DNA of 64,000 nt from Pseudovibrio sp. Tun.PSC04-5.I4 (GTDB lineage: Bacteria; Pseudomonadota; Alphaproteobacteria; Rhizobiales; Stappiaceae). Where the stretch lies: assembly GCF_900104145.1 (NCBI RefSeq), contig NZ_FNLB01000006.1, positions 331,001-395,000 on the forward strand, read 5' to 3'. The notes below the pieces were generated by a model. It saw only the letters and a program-made list of their open reading frames with translations, was not told where the DNA came from and ran no database searches. The stretch's first letter is position 1. The number at the start of each line of letters is the position of its first letter. The translations under genes were made by a program, and so were the position numbers. Positions 34,242 through 42,522 of this stretch are shown here, piece by piece.

Positions 34242-35441
34242 ATGGGAGAGGGTTTCCAACCTAAAACACCTAGGGAGCTGGAGGCTGTCGTCAAATGGGC
34301 CGCTGCTGAACAGGTGCCCCTGGAGGTCATCGGGTCCGGTTCAAAACGCAAGTGGGGCAGGCAAGTGCAGTCCGCTCACACACTGCGAGTGGATGGTATC
34401 AGCGGCATCATAGATTACGAGCCAGACGAGCTGGTCATAACACTCAAGGCTGGCACGCCAATTCAGGAGGTGCAGGCACTTCTTGCGCAGCACAATCAGG
34501 AACTCCCGTTCGAGCCCATGAATCTCAGTGGCATTCTGGATACGCCTGAAACAGCTGGCACCATCGGCGGTGTTCTGGCAACAAACCTCTCAGGTCCGCG
34601 ACGCTTAAAAGCTGGCGCGGCACGAGACCATGTTTTGGGGTTAAAAGCCGTCTCCGGGCGGGGAGAGATCTTTAAAGCCGGTGGCCGTGTGGTGAAAAAC
34701 GTGACGGGGTATGACCTGTCTCGCGGGTTTTGCTCCTCATGGGGCACATTAGCCGTTGCCACCAGCTTCTCCATCAAGGTGCTGCCTCGTGCTGCCGGTG
34801 AACTCACGTTCGCTCTCCTTGGTTTAACGCCGCAACAAGCCGCAGATGCCATGTCGCAAGCGATGGGCTCTTCTGCGGAAGTCTCCTCGGCTGCATATTT
34901 GCCAAAAGGTCTAAGCACTCTAACGCAGGAACACGCGCTCACGCTGCTGCGATTGGAAGGCATTCCCGTTTCCGTTGACTATCGCCTCAACAAGCTGCGG
35001 TCCTTGCTCAACCAGTTCACACAGCAAGAAACATTTGAGAGTGCACATTCACAGCAAATTTGGGCAGATATCCGAGATATCACGGTGTTTGCAGGCTCAA
35101 CCAATCCGCTTTGGAAACTCTCTGTTGCGCCAACACAGGGCCACAAGATTATTGCAGAAATGGAAAAGCAATTCGCACTCAAATATCAGATGGATTGGGC
35201 TGGAGGTCTGATCTGGCTCGAAATGCTCTCCGGTGAGGTTCATGATGTGCCTTTGAGACAGCTTATCGCTGATTACGGCGGCGGCCATGCTACACTGGTG
35301 CGTGCGGGTGCAGAACAACGCGCAAGCATCGACGTTTTTCAGCCGCAGTCAGAAGCGCTCATGGCCCTGTCCCGGCGCCTCAAAGCTCAGTTCGACCCAC
35401 ACAGTGTCCTGAATCCGGGCCGTATGTACGCGAGTATCTAG
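34242..35441 (+). CDS. glcE: Glycolate oxidase FAD-binding subunit GlcE
   Basis: 399 residues. An FAD-binding type 4 fold like GlcD but shorter: EVIGSGSKRKWG near residue 27, TIGGVLATNLSGPRRLKAGAARDHVLG at about 105-131, and VVKNVTGYDLSR. It ends in the typical FDPHSVLNPGRMY. GAGGAAG precedes the start. The fourth position of the GPRR segment and the KNVTGYD motif are diagnostic of GlcE. Confidence 0.94.
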   Translation: MGEGFQPKTPRELEAVVKWAAAEQVPLEVIGSGSKRKWGRQVQSAHTLRVDGISGIIDYEPDELVITLKAGTPIQEVQALLAQHNQELPFEPMNLSGILDTPETAGTIGGVLATNLSGPRRLKAGAARDHVLGLKAVSGRGEIFKAGGRVVKNVTGYDLSRGFCSSWGTLAVATSFSIKVLPRAAGELTFALLGLTPQQAADAMSQAMGSSAEVSSAAYLPKGLSTLTQEHALTLLRLEGIPVSVDYRLNKLRSLLNQFTQQETFESAHSQQIWADIRDITVFAGSTNPLWKLSVAPTQGHKIIAEMEKQFALKYQMDWAGGLIWLEMLSGEVHDVPLRQLIADYGGGHATLVRAGAEQRASIDVFQPQSEALMALSRRLKAQFDPHSVLNPGRMYASI

Positions 35442-35444
35442 CCC

Positions 35445-36755
35445 ATGCAAACCAATTTTACGCCCGAGCAACTCAAAGACAGCGCAACCGCAGTCTCAGA
35501 ACAGATCCTACGCAAATGCGTTCATTGCGGATTTTGCACGGCCACCTGCCCAACCTTCACATTGCTGGGAGATGAGCTGGATAGCCCGCGTGGTCGCATC
35601 TATTTGATCAAGGAAATGCTGGAAAAGGGGCGTCCGGCAGACGCTAAAACGGTCAAACATATTGATAGATGCCTGTCCTGTTTATCCTGCATGACCACCT
35701 GTCCTTCAGGTGTGCATTACATGCATCTGGTTGACCATGCCCGCATCCACATTGAGAAGACATATAAGCGTCCGTGGCAAGACAGAATGCTGCGCGCGAT
35801 CCTGCAAGCCGTACTGCCAAAGCCGGGGCGTTTTCGGCTGGCAATCGCAGCTGCGGTCTATGGTCGTCCGGTCGCTGGGCTACTGAAAAAATGCGGCGGC
35901 ACACTGGCAAAATTTGGCGCCATGCTGGCATTGGCACCAAGAAAAGCACCTTTGCCATCTGAGTTTGACGGTCAGACAAAAATCAACGCAAAAATCCAGC
36001 GCAAAGGCCGTGTCGCAATCCTCAAAGGCTGCGCTCAGAGCGTCTTGGCACCGTCCATCAACGATGCAGCCACCCGCTTGTTAACGCGCATTGGTTATGA
36101 GGTTGTCTTCCCAAAAGACGAAGGGTGCTGCGGTGCACTCGTGCATCACATGGGCAAAGAGCTCGCCTCTCATGAACAAGCTAAAACCAACATTGATGCA
36201 TGGATGCGGGAGCTGGAAGGCGAGGGGCTGGATGCTGTCATCATCACCGCGTCCGGGTGCGGCACCACCATCAAAGATTATGGCTTCATGCTGCGCGATG
36301 ATGCGGATTATGCCGAGAAGGCCGCTAAGATCTCCGCGATCTCTAAGGATATCGTTGAGTTCCTTATCGAGCAGGATTTGGGAAACACGCAGCTGAGGGC
36401 AGAGCTGACAGTTGCCTATCATTCCGCTTGTTCCATGCAACACGGGCAAAAAATCACATGGCAACCCAAAACACTGCTTCAAAACGCGGGCTTTGTCGTT
36501 CGTGAACCGCAAGAAGGGCATCTGTGTTGTGGGTCTGCTGGCACCTACAATATTCTGCAGCCAGAGATCGCGACAGTCTTGAGAGATCGAAAGGTTCTCA
36601 ATCTGGAAGCCACCAAGCCGGATATGGTCGCCACAGGCAACATTGGCTGCATCACGCAAATCTCTGGTGGAACAGATATCCCGGTCATTCACAGCGTGGA
36701 GTTGCTCGACTGGGCCTATGGCGGACCAAAACCAGTGCAATTGAGCCTCCCATGA
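35445..36755 (+). CDS. glcF: Glycolate oxidase iron-sulfur subunit GlcF
   Basis: 436 residues, starting three bases after the glcE stop. Two [4Fe-4S] motifs, CVHCGFCTATCP (about 25-36) and CLSCLSCMTTCP (about 75-86), then two CCG domains (CCGALVHHMG and CCGSAGTYN). Both CCG copies are intact, unlike the nearby protein at 30.8 kb. It takes electrons from GlcD/GlcE to the membrane. Confidence 0.95.
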   Translation: MQTNFTPEQLKDSATAVSEQILRKCVHCGFCTATCPTFTLLGDELDSPRGRIYLIKEMLEKGRPADAKTVKHIDRCLSCLSCMTTCPSGVHYMHLVDHARIHIEKTYKRPWQDRMLRAILQAVLPKPGRFRLAIAAAVYGRPVAGLLKKCGGTLAKFGAMLALAPRKAPLPSEFDGQTKINAKIQRKGRVAILKGCAQSVLAPSINDAATRLLTRIGYEVVFPKDEGCCGALVHHMGKELASHEQAKTNIDAWMRELEGEGLDAVIITASGCGTTIKDYGFMLRDDADYAEKAAKISAISKDIVEFLIEQDLGNTQLRAELTVAYHSACSMQHGQKITWQPKTLLQNAGFVVREPQEGHLCCGSAGTYNILQPEIATVLRDRKVLNLEATKPDMVATGNIGCITQISGGTDIPVIHSVELLDWAYGGPKPVQLSLP

Positions 36756-36768
36756 GAAAAAACCTCGT

Positions 36769-36793
36769 CCATGCGGTCGGTAAGACCGCATGG
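36769..36793. terminator. Terminator between glcF and convergent gene
   Basis: CCATGCGGTC pairs perfectly with GACCGCATGG across GGTAA. On the minus strand a run of six T residues follows about seven bases on. It separates the convergent glcF and the membrane DNA-binding-like gene. Confidence 0.75.
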
Positions 36794-36798
36794 CTGCA

Positions 36799-37560
36799 TT
36801 ACTTCGCTGACAAATCTCGAGCTGCCTTATCTTTACAGTTGACCGTGCCGCCAAGGTCATCCTCTGCTAATCGCAGCTCATCAATGAGGTTGGGCGCGTT
36901 CAATGCCTCATGTCCCTTTGACGTTAGGTGAGTTGTGGTTTGAGCCTGATTGGCGTTTGAAAAGACCAAAACGGTTTCACGCCCGTGGATAAAAAGACTG
37001 AGTACACTTGCAAAGAGCGCAAGCGCGATAGCGGAGATGATGTACCAACTCACTGGCTGGCGTCGGTCTTGCAGGCAGTCTTCCAGAGCCTTCCGAATTT
37101 GGGAAAGATCCTCCGCCTTTAATGGGGCATCCTCAACCTGAAGAACAGCCAGGTTCTCCGGCATATCCTGCCGTTCTTCAGTGGGTCCCGAGTGGTCCAA
37201 AGGTACACTCGTGCTAAAAAAAGTGGGAATGTAGCCCACATCCGGCATCCGGATCTGCACGTTATGCGCATTTTCATTCTCTTCGTTATAAGCGCGTAAA
37301 AGTGTACGCAAACGAGAGATATTGACCCGAACAATGGGGTTTTCTCGAGGATTAAAGTCTACAGGAAGCTTGAAAACCTGTTGCCCGATAACCGGCTCTT
37401 TCAGGTCCTCATCTTTGTTGGATAGTTTTCGTTCCACCAAAAACGTCAGAAGCGCGGTAAGCTTTGGACTGCGGTTGAAGTTTGAGGACGACAAGATGCT
37501 GGAGAGTGCGGCGACCACCTCGTCTTTGCCAATCGTTAGATCATTCTTTTTGGCACGCAT
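36799..37560 (-). CDS. Membrane-anchored protein with N-terminal DNA-binding-like domain
   Basis: 253 residues from the ATG at 37560 (GGGAG eight bases upstream). The N-terminal 100 residues match the domain that precedes TPR or adenylate-cyclase modules in many alphaproteobacterial proteins: FNRSPKLTALLTFLVE, LKEPVIGQQVF, DFNPRENPIVRVNISRLRTLL. It is followed by a linker, one membrane segment (about 175-195) and a short 55-residue periplasmic tail. The usual large C-terminal module is absent, so this is a minimal version. It may be a CadC-like one-component sensor; target unknown. Confidence 0.65.
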   Translation of the reverse strand: MRAKKNDLTIGKDEVVAALSSILSSSNFNRSPKLTALLTFLVERKLSNKDEDLKEPVIGQQVFKLPVDFNPRENPIVRVNISRLRTLLRAYNEENENAHNVQIRMPDVGYIPTFFSTSVPLDHSGPTEERQDMPENLAVLQVEDAPLKAEDLSQIRKALEDCLQDRRQPVSWYIISAIALALFASVLSLFIHGRETVLVFSNANQAQTTTHLTSKGHEALNAPNLIDELRLAEDDLGGTVNCKDKAARDLSAK

Positions 37561-37771
37561 GCGCAGTACTCCCAAAACACACAGATGTGGCTTGGGGGAA
37601 AATCCCTCAATCAGATAGGAAGCGACGCCACAGTGCTTAGGGCTTGAGCCTCGCTATATCAAGGACGCTCAGTTTGCTCAGTTACATTTCCTGAAATATG
37701 GGTCAGGTAGCAACTTCTAGTTGTTGACTTATAGTAAGGTTACTTAATTAAAATTGCAATCTATGTGCGGT

Positions 37772-38479
37772 TTAACGCACATAGACCTTTGCGCCAATTG
37801 GAACCATTTTATACAGCTCTGCCACATCTTCGTTTCTCATGCGAATGCAACCGGATGATACGGCCTGCCCAATTGTCCATGGTTCGTTGGATCCATGAAT
37901 ACGGTAAAGCGTGGAACCAAGGTAAAGAGCGCGTGCGCCCAAAGGGTTACGTGGTCCACCAGGCATATACCGAGGTAGGCTAGGTTGCCGTTTGATCATC
38001 TCTGCAGGTGGACGCCAGTCCGGCCATTCCCGTTTCCGGGTTACTTTGTGGACGCCAGCCCATTCAAATCCGGGACGGCCCACACCCACACCATACCGGC
38101 GTGCTCTACCGTTGTTCTGTACCAGGTAAAGAAAACGTGTCGTTGTGTCGATAATCACGGTACCGGGACTATGAGAGGTGTTGTAGTTTAAAGTGGTTGG
38201 CAAAAACTGTTTCGGGATGCGGCGGTTATACCGGTTGGAAACAGCACGTGACTGTTTCCTTTTCGTTGAGCGCCTAACGTTCTTGAGCGCTTTCGCCTGT
38301 GATTTAGGAACCTGCATGACCCACGGGCCTGAAAGATCTGGGCTTAAGACAAGAGGCGGCGCAGACGCACGTGGCTTATACTCTGCTTGCGCAACAGTCG
38401 TTAGTCCGCAAACCAACCCCGTTACACTCAAGAGAGTGACCAGCCAGCCAGCTTTACCGTTTGCTCTAAGCCCTAACAT
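37772..38479 (-). CDS. L,D-transpeptidase (ErfK/YbiS family)
   Basis: 235 residues with a Sec signal peptide (about 1-32, ending VAQA). The catalytic YkuD domain occupies about 125-235: HGSNEPW and the SSGCIRM motif with the active-site Cys. It makes 3-3 cross-links or attaches proteins to peptidoglycan in the periplasm. AGAGGAG lies eight bases before the ATG. Stands alone. Confidence 0.93.
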   Translation of the reverse strand: MLGLRANGKAGWLVTLLSVTGLVCGLTTVAQAEYKPRASAPPLVLSPDLSGPWVMQVPKSQAKALKNVRRSTKRKQSRAVSNRYNRRIPKQFLPTTLNYNTSHSPGTVIIDTTTRFLYLVQNNGRARRYGVGVGRPGFEWAGVHKVTRKREWPDWRPPAEMIKRQPSLPRYMPGGPRNPLGARALYLGSTLYRIHGSNEPWTIGQAVSSGCIRMRNEDVAELYKMVPIGAKVYVR

Positions 38480-38824
38480 GCCCGCACTCCTCTGGAATCC
38501 GCAGTTTACCCTTGTGCGAATAGCCGGAAACTAGGAGTTGCAGCTCTAGTAATCGTTAAAATTATCAATGTAATTTATACTAGTTCATTCTAGGGTTAAT
38601 CGAAGGTTACCAAGTTTTCCGATTACTTTAATAAAAATTCTTGTAAATTTCACTCGGGCTAAGTCTACGGTAATAATTAACACTCTAAGAAGTAAAAAGA
38701 AGACAGAAATACGAATCGTCTCTGATGGGCGTGCTTGCGTATGCGCGCCACACTGTGAAATTGCTCCACAGTGTCAGAGGCTTAAAGTTCGAAGCTATGA
38801 CAGCTTCATGAGTTCGGGGTTGGG
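38480..38824. other. Gap upstream of cheZ
   Basis: 345 bases, AT-rich in the first half. It contains a perfect inverted repeat, ACACTGTG and CACAGTGT with a nine-base spacer (38750-38774), 50 bases upstream of cheZ. Nothing else was seen. Confidence 0.45.
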
Positions 38825-39574
38825 ATGTCAGTTGCAAGGAAAGCCTTTCGCGCAGAAGCTCAGTTTGGGCTGCGGAACGCACGAACGGAAATAAGTGCTC
38901 CGATCCAGGACAACGGAGAAGAGCACCGTCACCGATTGGTGATGGAAGAAATCGCGAGTTTGAAAGATCTGTTGGCTGCTCCGGGAGCAGATCCAGCTGA
39001 ACTTTCCAAGCGCGTGGCAGAAGAGCTGCGTGAAGAAATTGGTGAGGCGGCAAAACTTAAGCGCGAGCTTGATGAAATTTATGAAGCCATCGCCAACACC
39101 AAAAATGAAATTGCAGCCCTTCACGATAAATCAAGCGTAGATAATGATGAACGTGGTCGTGTGACTTTGGAGCTGGGTGCAATTGTCTCCGGTACAGAAG
39201 GCGCAACTGACCAGATTCTCACCGCAGCTGAGATGATTGATCAGAACGCGGCAACCGTTATGCCGATGATCCCGTCTGAGCATGAAGGCCTTGTCAGTGA
39301 CATTCATGAGCAGGTCGTTTCCATTTTCGAAGCCTGTAACTTCCAGGATTTGACTGGCCAGCGCATCAGCAAAGTGGTGAACACGCTTGCATTTATTGAA
39401 GAGCGCATCATCCGCATGATTGATATCTGGGGCGGGATTGAAAGTTTCAAGGAAATTTCTGCAAACCTTGCTGCCGATAAAGAGGGCGACGATGCAGACT
39501 TGTTGCACGGTCCTGCACTGGATGTAGAAACAGGTACAGTAACTCAGGACGACATCGACGCATTGTTCGATTGA
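38825..39574 (+). CDS. cheZ: Protein phosphatase CheZ-like
   Basis: 249 residues. The diagnostic CheZ helix ACNFQDLTGQRISKVV (about 168-183) carries the Gln that positions water for CheY-P dephosphorylation. A long coiled-coil-prone helical region (about 30-100) precedes it, and the C-terminal peptide TQDDIDALFD resembles the acidic CheY-binding tail of E. coli CheZ and of FliN/FliM-type CheC ligands. No other chemotaxis gene is adjacent. Some alphaproteobacterial members were only recently recognised as CheZ. Confidence 0.8.
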   Translation: MSVARKAFRAEAQFGLRNARTEISAPIQDNGEEHRHRLVMEEIASLKDLLAAPGADPAELSKRVAEELREEIGEAAKLKRELDEIYEAIANTKNEIAALHDKSSVDNDERGRVTLELGAIVSGTEGATDQILTAAEMIDQNAATVMPMIPSEHEGLVSDIHEQVVSIFEACNFQDLTGQRISKVVNTLAFIEERIIRMIDIWGGIESFKEISANLAADKEGDDADLLHGPALDVETGTVTQDDIDALFD

Positions 39575-39674
39575 TCCGCAGTTTCCAACAAAAGAGCTTT
39601 CTCTCTGGCTTGCCATTTTGGTGAGCCAATGCTCTATATGAGAACATATAGGAAACATTCGGAGAGGCAGGATT

Positions 39675-40325
39675 ATGGACCAAAGCTCAACAGAGATTGC
39701 TGAAGGTCTCATTCGCGGAGAAGATGGAAAAGACCGCTGTAAATGGCACGGCGGTGATCCATTCTATCAGGCCTACCACGATAACGAGTGGGGCCATCCG
39801 GTCACCAATGACACTCGCCTCTTTGAAAAGATCTGCCTCGAAGGCTTTCAGTCCGGCCTGTCATGGCTGACCATCCTGCGGAAGCGTGAAAATTTCCGTG
39901 CGGGCTTTGCTGGTTTCGATATCGAGACTGTCGCGCACTTCACCCAAAATGATATTGAGCGCCTCGTTCTGGATGCAGGCATCATTCGCCATCGCGGTAA
40001 GATCACCTCCACAATCAACAATGCCAATCGTGCTCTGGAAATGCAAAAAGAGTTTGGATCTCTCGCCGCCTACTTCTGGAAGTGGGAACCTGCTGCAAAA
40101 GATCGCCCAGCACTCTGTGATTTTGCTACACTCGGCCCAATCGGTAAGACCGATCTCTCGACCACAATCTCAAAGGATCTGAAGAAGCGCGGATGGTCCT
40201 TTGTTGGCCCAACAACCGTCTACGCTTTCATGCAGGCCATGGGCATGGTCAACGATCATCTTGAGGGGTGTTGCTGCCGACAGATAGTGGAAGACAAGCG
40301 GACAGCGTTAAAACGCCCAACATAG
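39675..40325 (+). CDS. tag: DNA-3-methyladenine glycosylase I
   Basis: 216 residues. The Tag signature C-K-W then YHDNEWGHP near residues 36-44 includes the zinc Cys/His and the catalytic-region Glu. FEKICLEGFQSGLSWLTILRKRENFR follows, and VGPTTVYAFMQAMGMVNDH near the C-terminus holds the second zinc ligand pair (D-H...C). It excises 3-methyladenine from alkylated DNA. Monocistronic with a shared terminator. Confidence 0.94.
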   Translation: MDQSSTEIAEGLIRGEDGKDRCKWHGGDPFYQAYHDNEWGHPVTNDTRLFEKICLEGFQSGLSWLTILRKRENFRAGFAGFDIETVAHFTQNDIERLVLDAGIIRHRGKITSTINNANRALEMQKEFGSLAAYFWKWEPAAKDRPALCDFATLGPIGKTDLSTTISKDLKKRGWSFVGPTTVYAFMQAMGMVNDHLEGCCCRQIVEDKRTALKRPT

Positions 40326-40382
40326 TCTTGATCCACAAACCGACGCAGAAAGTACGCTTTCAACGCAAAACCACGCAACAAA

Positions 40383-40411
40383 AAACGCACCCCGAATTGG
40401 AGTGCGTTTTC
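40383..40411. terminator. Bidirectional terminator tag/hisG
   Basis: AAAACGCAC pairs with GTGCGTTTT, extended inward by CC/GG. Flanking A and T runs suit both directions. Confidence 0.85.
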
Positions 40412-40434
40412 AAAGCTTTATCAGGAAACGCCGC

Positions 40435-41400
40435 TTACTTCGCGACTTTCTGTGCCAAAGGCTCAAACAACGGATTTGCCGTGTGGAACACGTAATCCAG
40501 CGGCGTGACCGTCACCATTTGTGCCCCTAGCTCGCGCAACTTATCCGCACACTCAGGAACATTAGAGGCAGGGCAATGCAGCAGCAGCGATGAGCCTTCA
40601 ATGCCAAATGGGGCAATACATCCAAGCGCAGCAACCTTGCTCAACACCTGTTCAGGGTTAGCCACAACAGTCCGCATCTCTTTGAAATTATGAGCGTTAT
40701 CCTGCGCCGTGATACGGTCCAGCATCAAACGAGCCGCCTGCAAAGCGCTCTCATCCCAGTTTGCGGTGGTTGAGGCCACAAGGTGCGCCTGAGAACGGGC
40801 AATCACACCGTCCTCTAGGATCTTCAGATTGTTGGCTTTCAACGTAGAACCGGTGGAGGTGATATCGACCACAAGCTCAGCAGCGCCAGCAGCAGGCGCT
40901 CCCTCAGTCGCACCAGCACTTTCAACAATGCGGTAATCCGCAATGCCGTTCTCCGCAAAAAACTGCCGCGTATGGTTCACATACTTCGTTGCAATGCGCA
41001 GACGACGGCCATGCCGCGCCCGGAAATCTGAAGCAACATCAGCTAGATCGGACATGGTGGACACATCAATCCATGCTGTCGGAACAGCAATCACAACGTC
41101 TGCATGACCAAAGCCAAGCGCGGTGATGATGTGTGTCTTTTCCTCGGGCCTGTCGATGTTCTCATTGACCAGATCCGTTCCGGTAATTCCGAAATGAACA
41201 GTCCCAGCTGCGATTTCCCGCGCAATTTCAGAGGCGGAAAGGAACGCAATTTCAACGCCCTCAACACCTTTCAAAGTACCGCGGTAGTTACGATCACCAC
41301 CCGGACGCTTCACTTTCAAACCAGCACGCGCAAAATACGCATGGGTCATTTCCTGAAGGCGACCTTTAGAGGGAATAGCAAGAATAAGATTGCCAGCCAT
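40435..41400 (-). CDS. hisG: ATP phosphoribosyltransferase HisG
   Basis: 321 residues, catalysing the first step of histidine biosynthesis. Motifs: AIPSKGRLQEMT, GITGTDLVNE and VVDITSTGSTLKANNL for PRPP/ATP. The C-terminal 75 residues (from about 245) form an extra domain ending PLDYVFHTANP, making it longer than the roughly 220-residue short form that works with HisZ, yet hisZ is immediately upstream. The start overlaps the hisZ stop by one base (TAATG). Confidence 0.95.
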   Translation of the reverse strand: MAGNLILAIPSKGRLQEMTHAYFARAGLKVKRPGGDRNYRGTLKGVEGVEIAFLSASEIAREIAAGTVHFGITGTDLVNENIDRPEEKTHIITALGFGHADVVIAVPTAWIDVSTMSDLADVASDFRARHGRRLRIATKYVNHTRQFFAENGIADYRIVESAGATEGAPAAGAAELVVDITSTGSTLKANNLKILEDGVIARSQAHLVASTTANWDESALQAARLMLDRITAQDNAHNFKEMRTVVANPEQVLSKVAALGCIAPFGIEGSSLLLHCPASNVPECADKLRELGAQMVTVTPLDYVFHTANPLFEPLAQKVAK

Positions 41401-42521
41401 TAGACATCTCCCTCAGCAGCACGATCAAGCCAAATAGTAAAGCCAACAGCGGGGACAGAGCGCGGCGCGCCAAGTCGTTCCACCAACTTGTTGTAACGAC
41501 CCCCACCAATCACCTGTCCGAGATGTGAGCTGGATTGATGATGAATTTCAAAGACAAAGTCAGTGTAATAATCCAAACGACGCCCGAAATCACCAGAATA
41601 TTCCAGCTTGGAAATGTCAATGCCACGTTGTGCCATCAGGTCGGACCGCTTCGCCAGACGCTCAATAGGAGCATCCAGATTAAGGCCGGTTTTCTTGGCA
41701 AAATCATGCAAGGTCTCAACGGCTTTGAGCGGAGGCGGACCGGAGATGTTGAGGTAGGCAGACAGACGTGAAATCACATCCTTGTCCACGCCAGACCCGG
41801 CCGAAAGGGCTGCTTGCTCCATAAAGCGCTCTGCAATCTCATGAGCGGTACGCCCACCAACAGCAGAAATACCAGCAAGAGAAAGCACGTCCTCAACCAC
41901 AGCCACAGCAGCTTCAGGATCGCGGCCTTCAAGGGCAGCAAGGAAGCCAAGCTTAGCGTCCGGCTTGGCCTCAGTACCGCTCATACGGGTGATAACCTGG
42001 TCAAGCTGATCACGTTCGCCAAACGCATCCCGCAGGCGGCGCTGCCAAACCTTTGGAATTTCAAGCGCTTGCAGAACTGATGTGAACAGACCTTCATCCC
42101 CAACACGAATGCGCGGGGAGGAAAGGCCAAGGCTGGACGCCGAATCAAGAGCAAGGCCCAGCATATCCGCATCAGCCTGTTCTTCATCGCTGCGGCCAAT
42201 GGATTCAACACCAGCCTGCATGGTTTCGCCCAGTTGCCCGGGGCGATGTCGGAAAACTTGTCCAACATAGGAAAATGCCGCAGTACGGCCCGCTTCACCT
42301 GTTTCCAGATAATGTCGAGCAATCGGAATAGTGAAATCAGGACGTAAGCAAAGCTCTTGTCCATCTTTCCCATTTGTCAAAAACAGGCGCCGCCGAAGAT
42401 CTTCGCCAGCCAGATCCAAAAAGATATCTGCTGGCTGCAAGATTGGCGGGGTTGCCTCTTCATAACCCGCATCCCGAAATAGCTGGCTCAGAGCCAAGCT
42501 GCGGTTATCCCCCAATGTCAT
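41400..42521 (-). CDS. hisZ: ATP phosphoribosyltransferase regulatory subunit HisZ
   Basis: 373 residues from the ATG at 42521, directly after the hisS stop; an upstream ATG (42551) would overlap hisS. A class II aaRS-like fold resembling HisRS: LCLRPDFTIPIARHYLE and AFSYVGQVFRHRPGQLGETMQAGVESIG. The C-terminal YTDFVFEIHH and GGGRYNKLVERLG correspond to HisRS motifs, but there is no anticodon-binding domain. It activates or regulates HisG. Confidence 0.93.
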   Translation of the reverse strand: MTLGDNRSLALSQLFRDAGYEEATPPILQPADIFLDLAGEDLRRRLFLTNGKDGQELCLRPDFTIPIARHYLETGEAGRTAAFSYVGQVFRHRPGQLGETMQAGVESIGRSDEEQADADMLGLALDSASSLGLSSPRIRVGDEGLFTSVLQALEIPKVWQRRLRDAFGERDQLDQVITRMSGTEAKPDAKLGFLAALEGRDPEAAVAVVEDVLSLAGISAVGGRTAHEIAERFMEQAALSAGSGVDKDVISRLSAYLNISGPPPLKAVETLHDFAKKTGLNLDAPIERLAKRSDLMAQRGIDISKLEYSGDFGRRLDYYTDFVFEIHHQSSSHLGQVIGGGRYNKLVERLGAPRSVPAVGFTIWLDRAAEGDV

Positions 42522-42522
42522 A

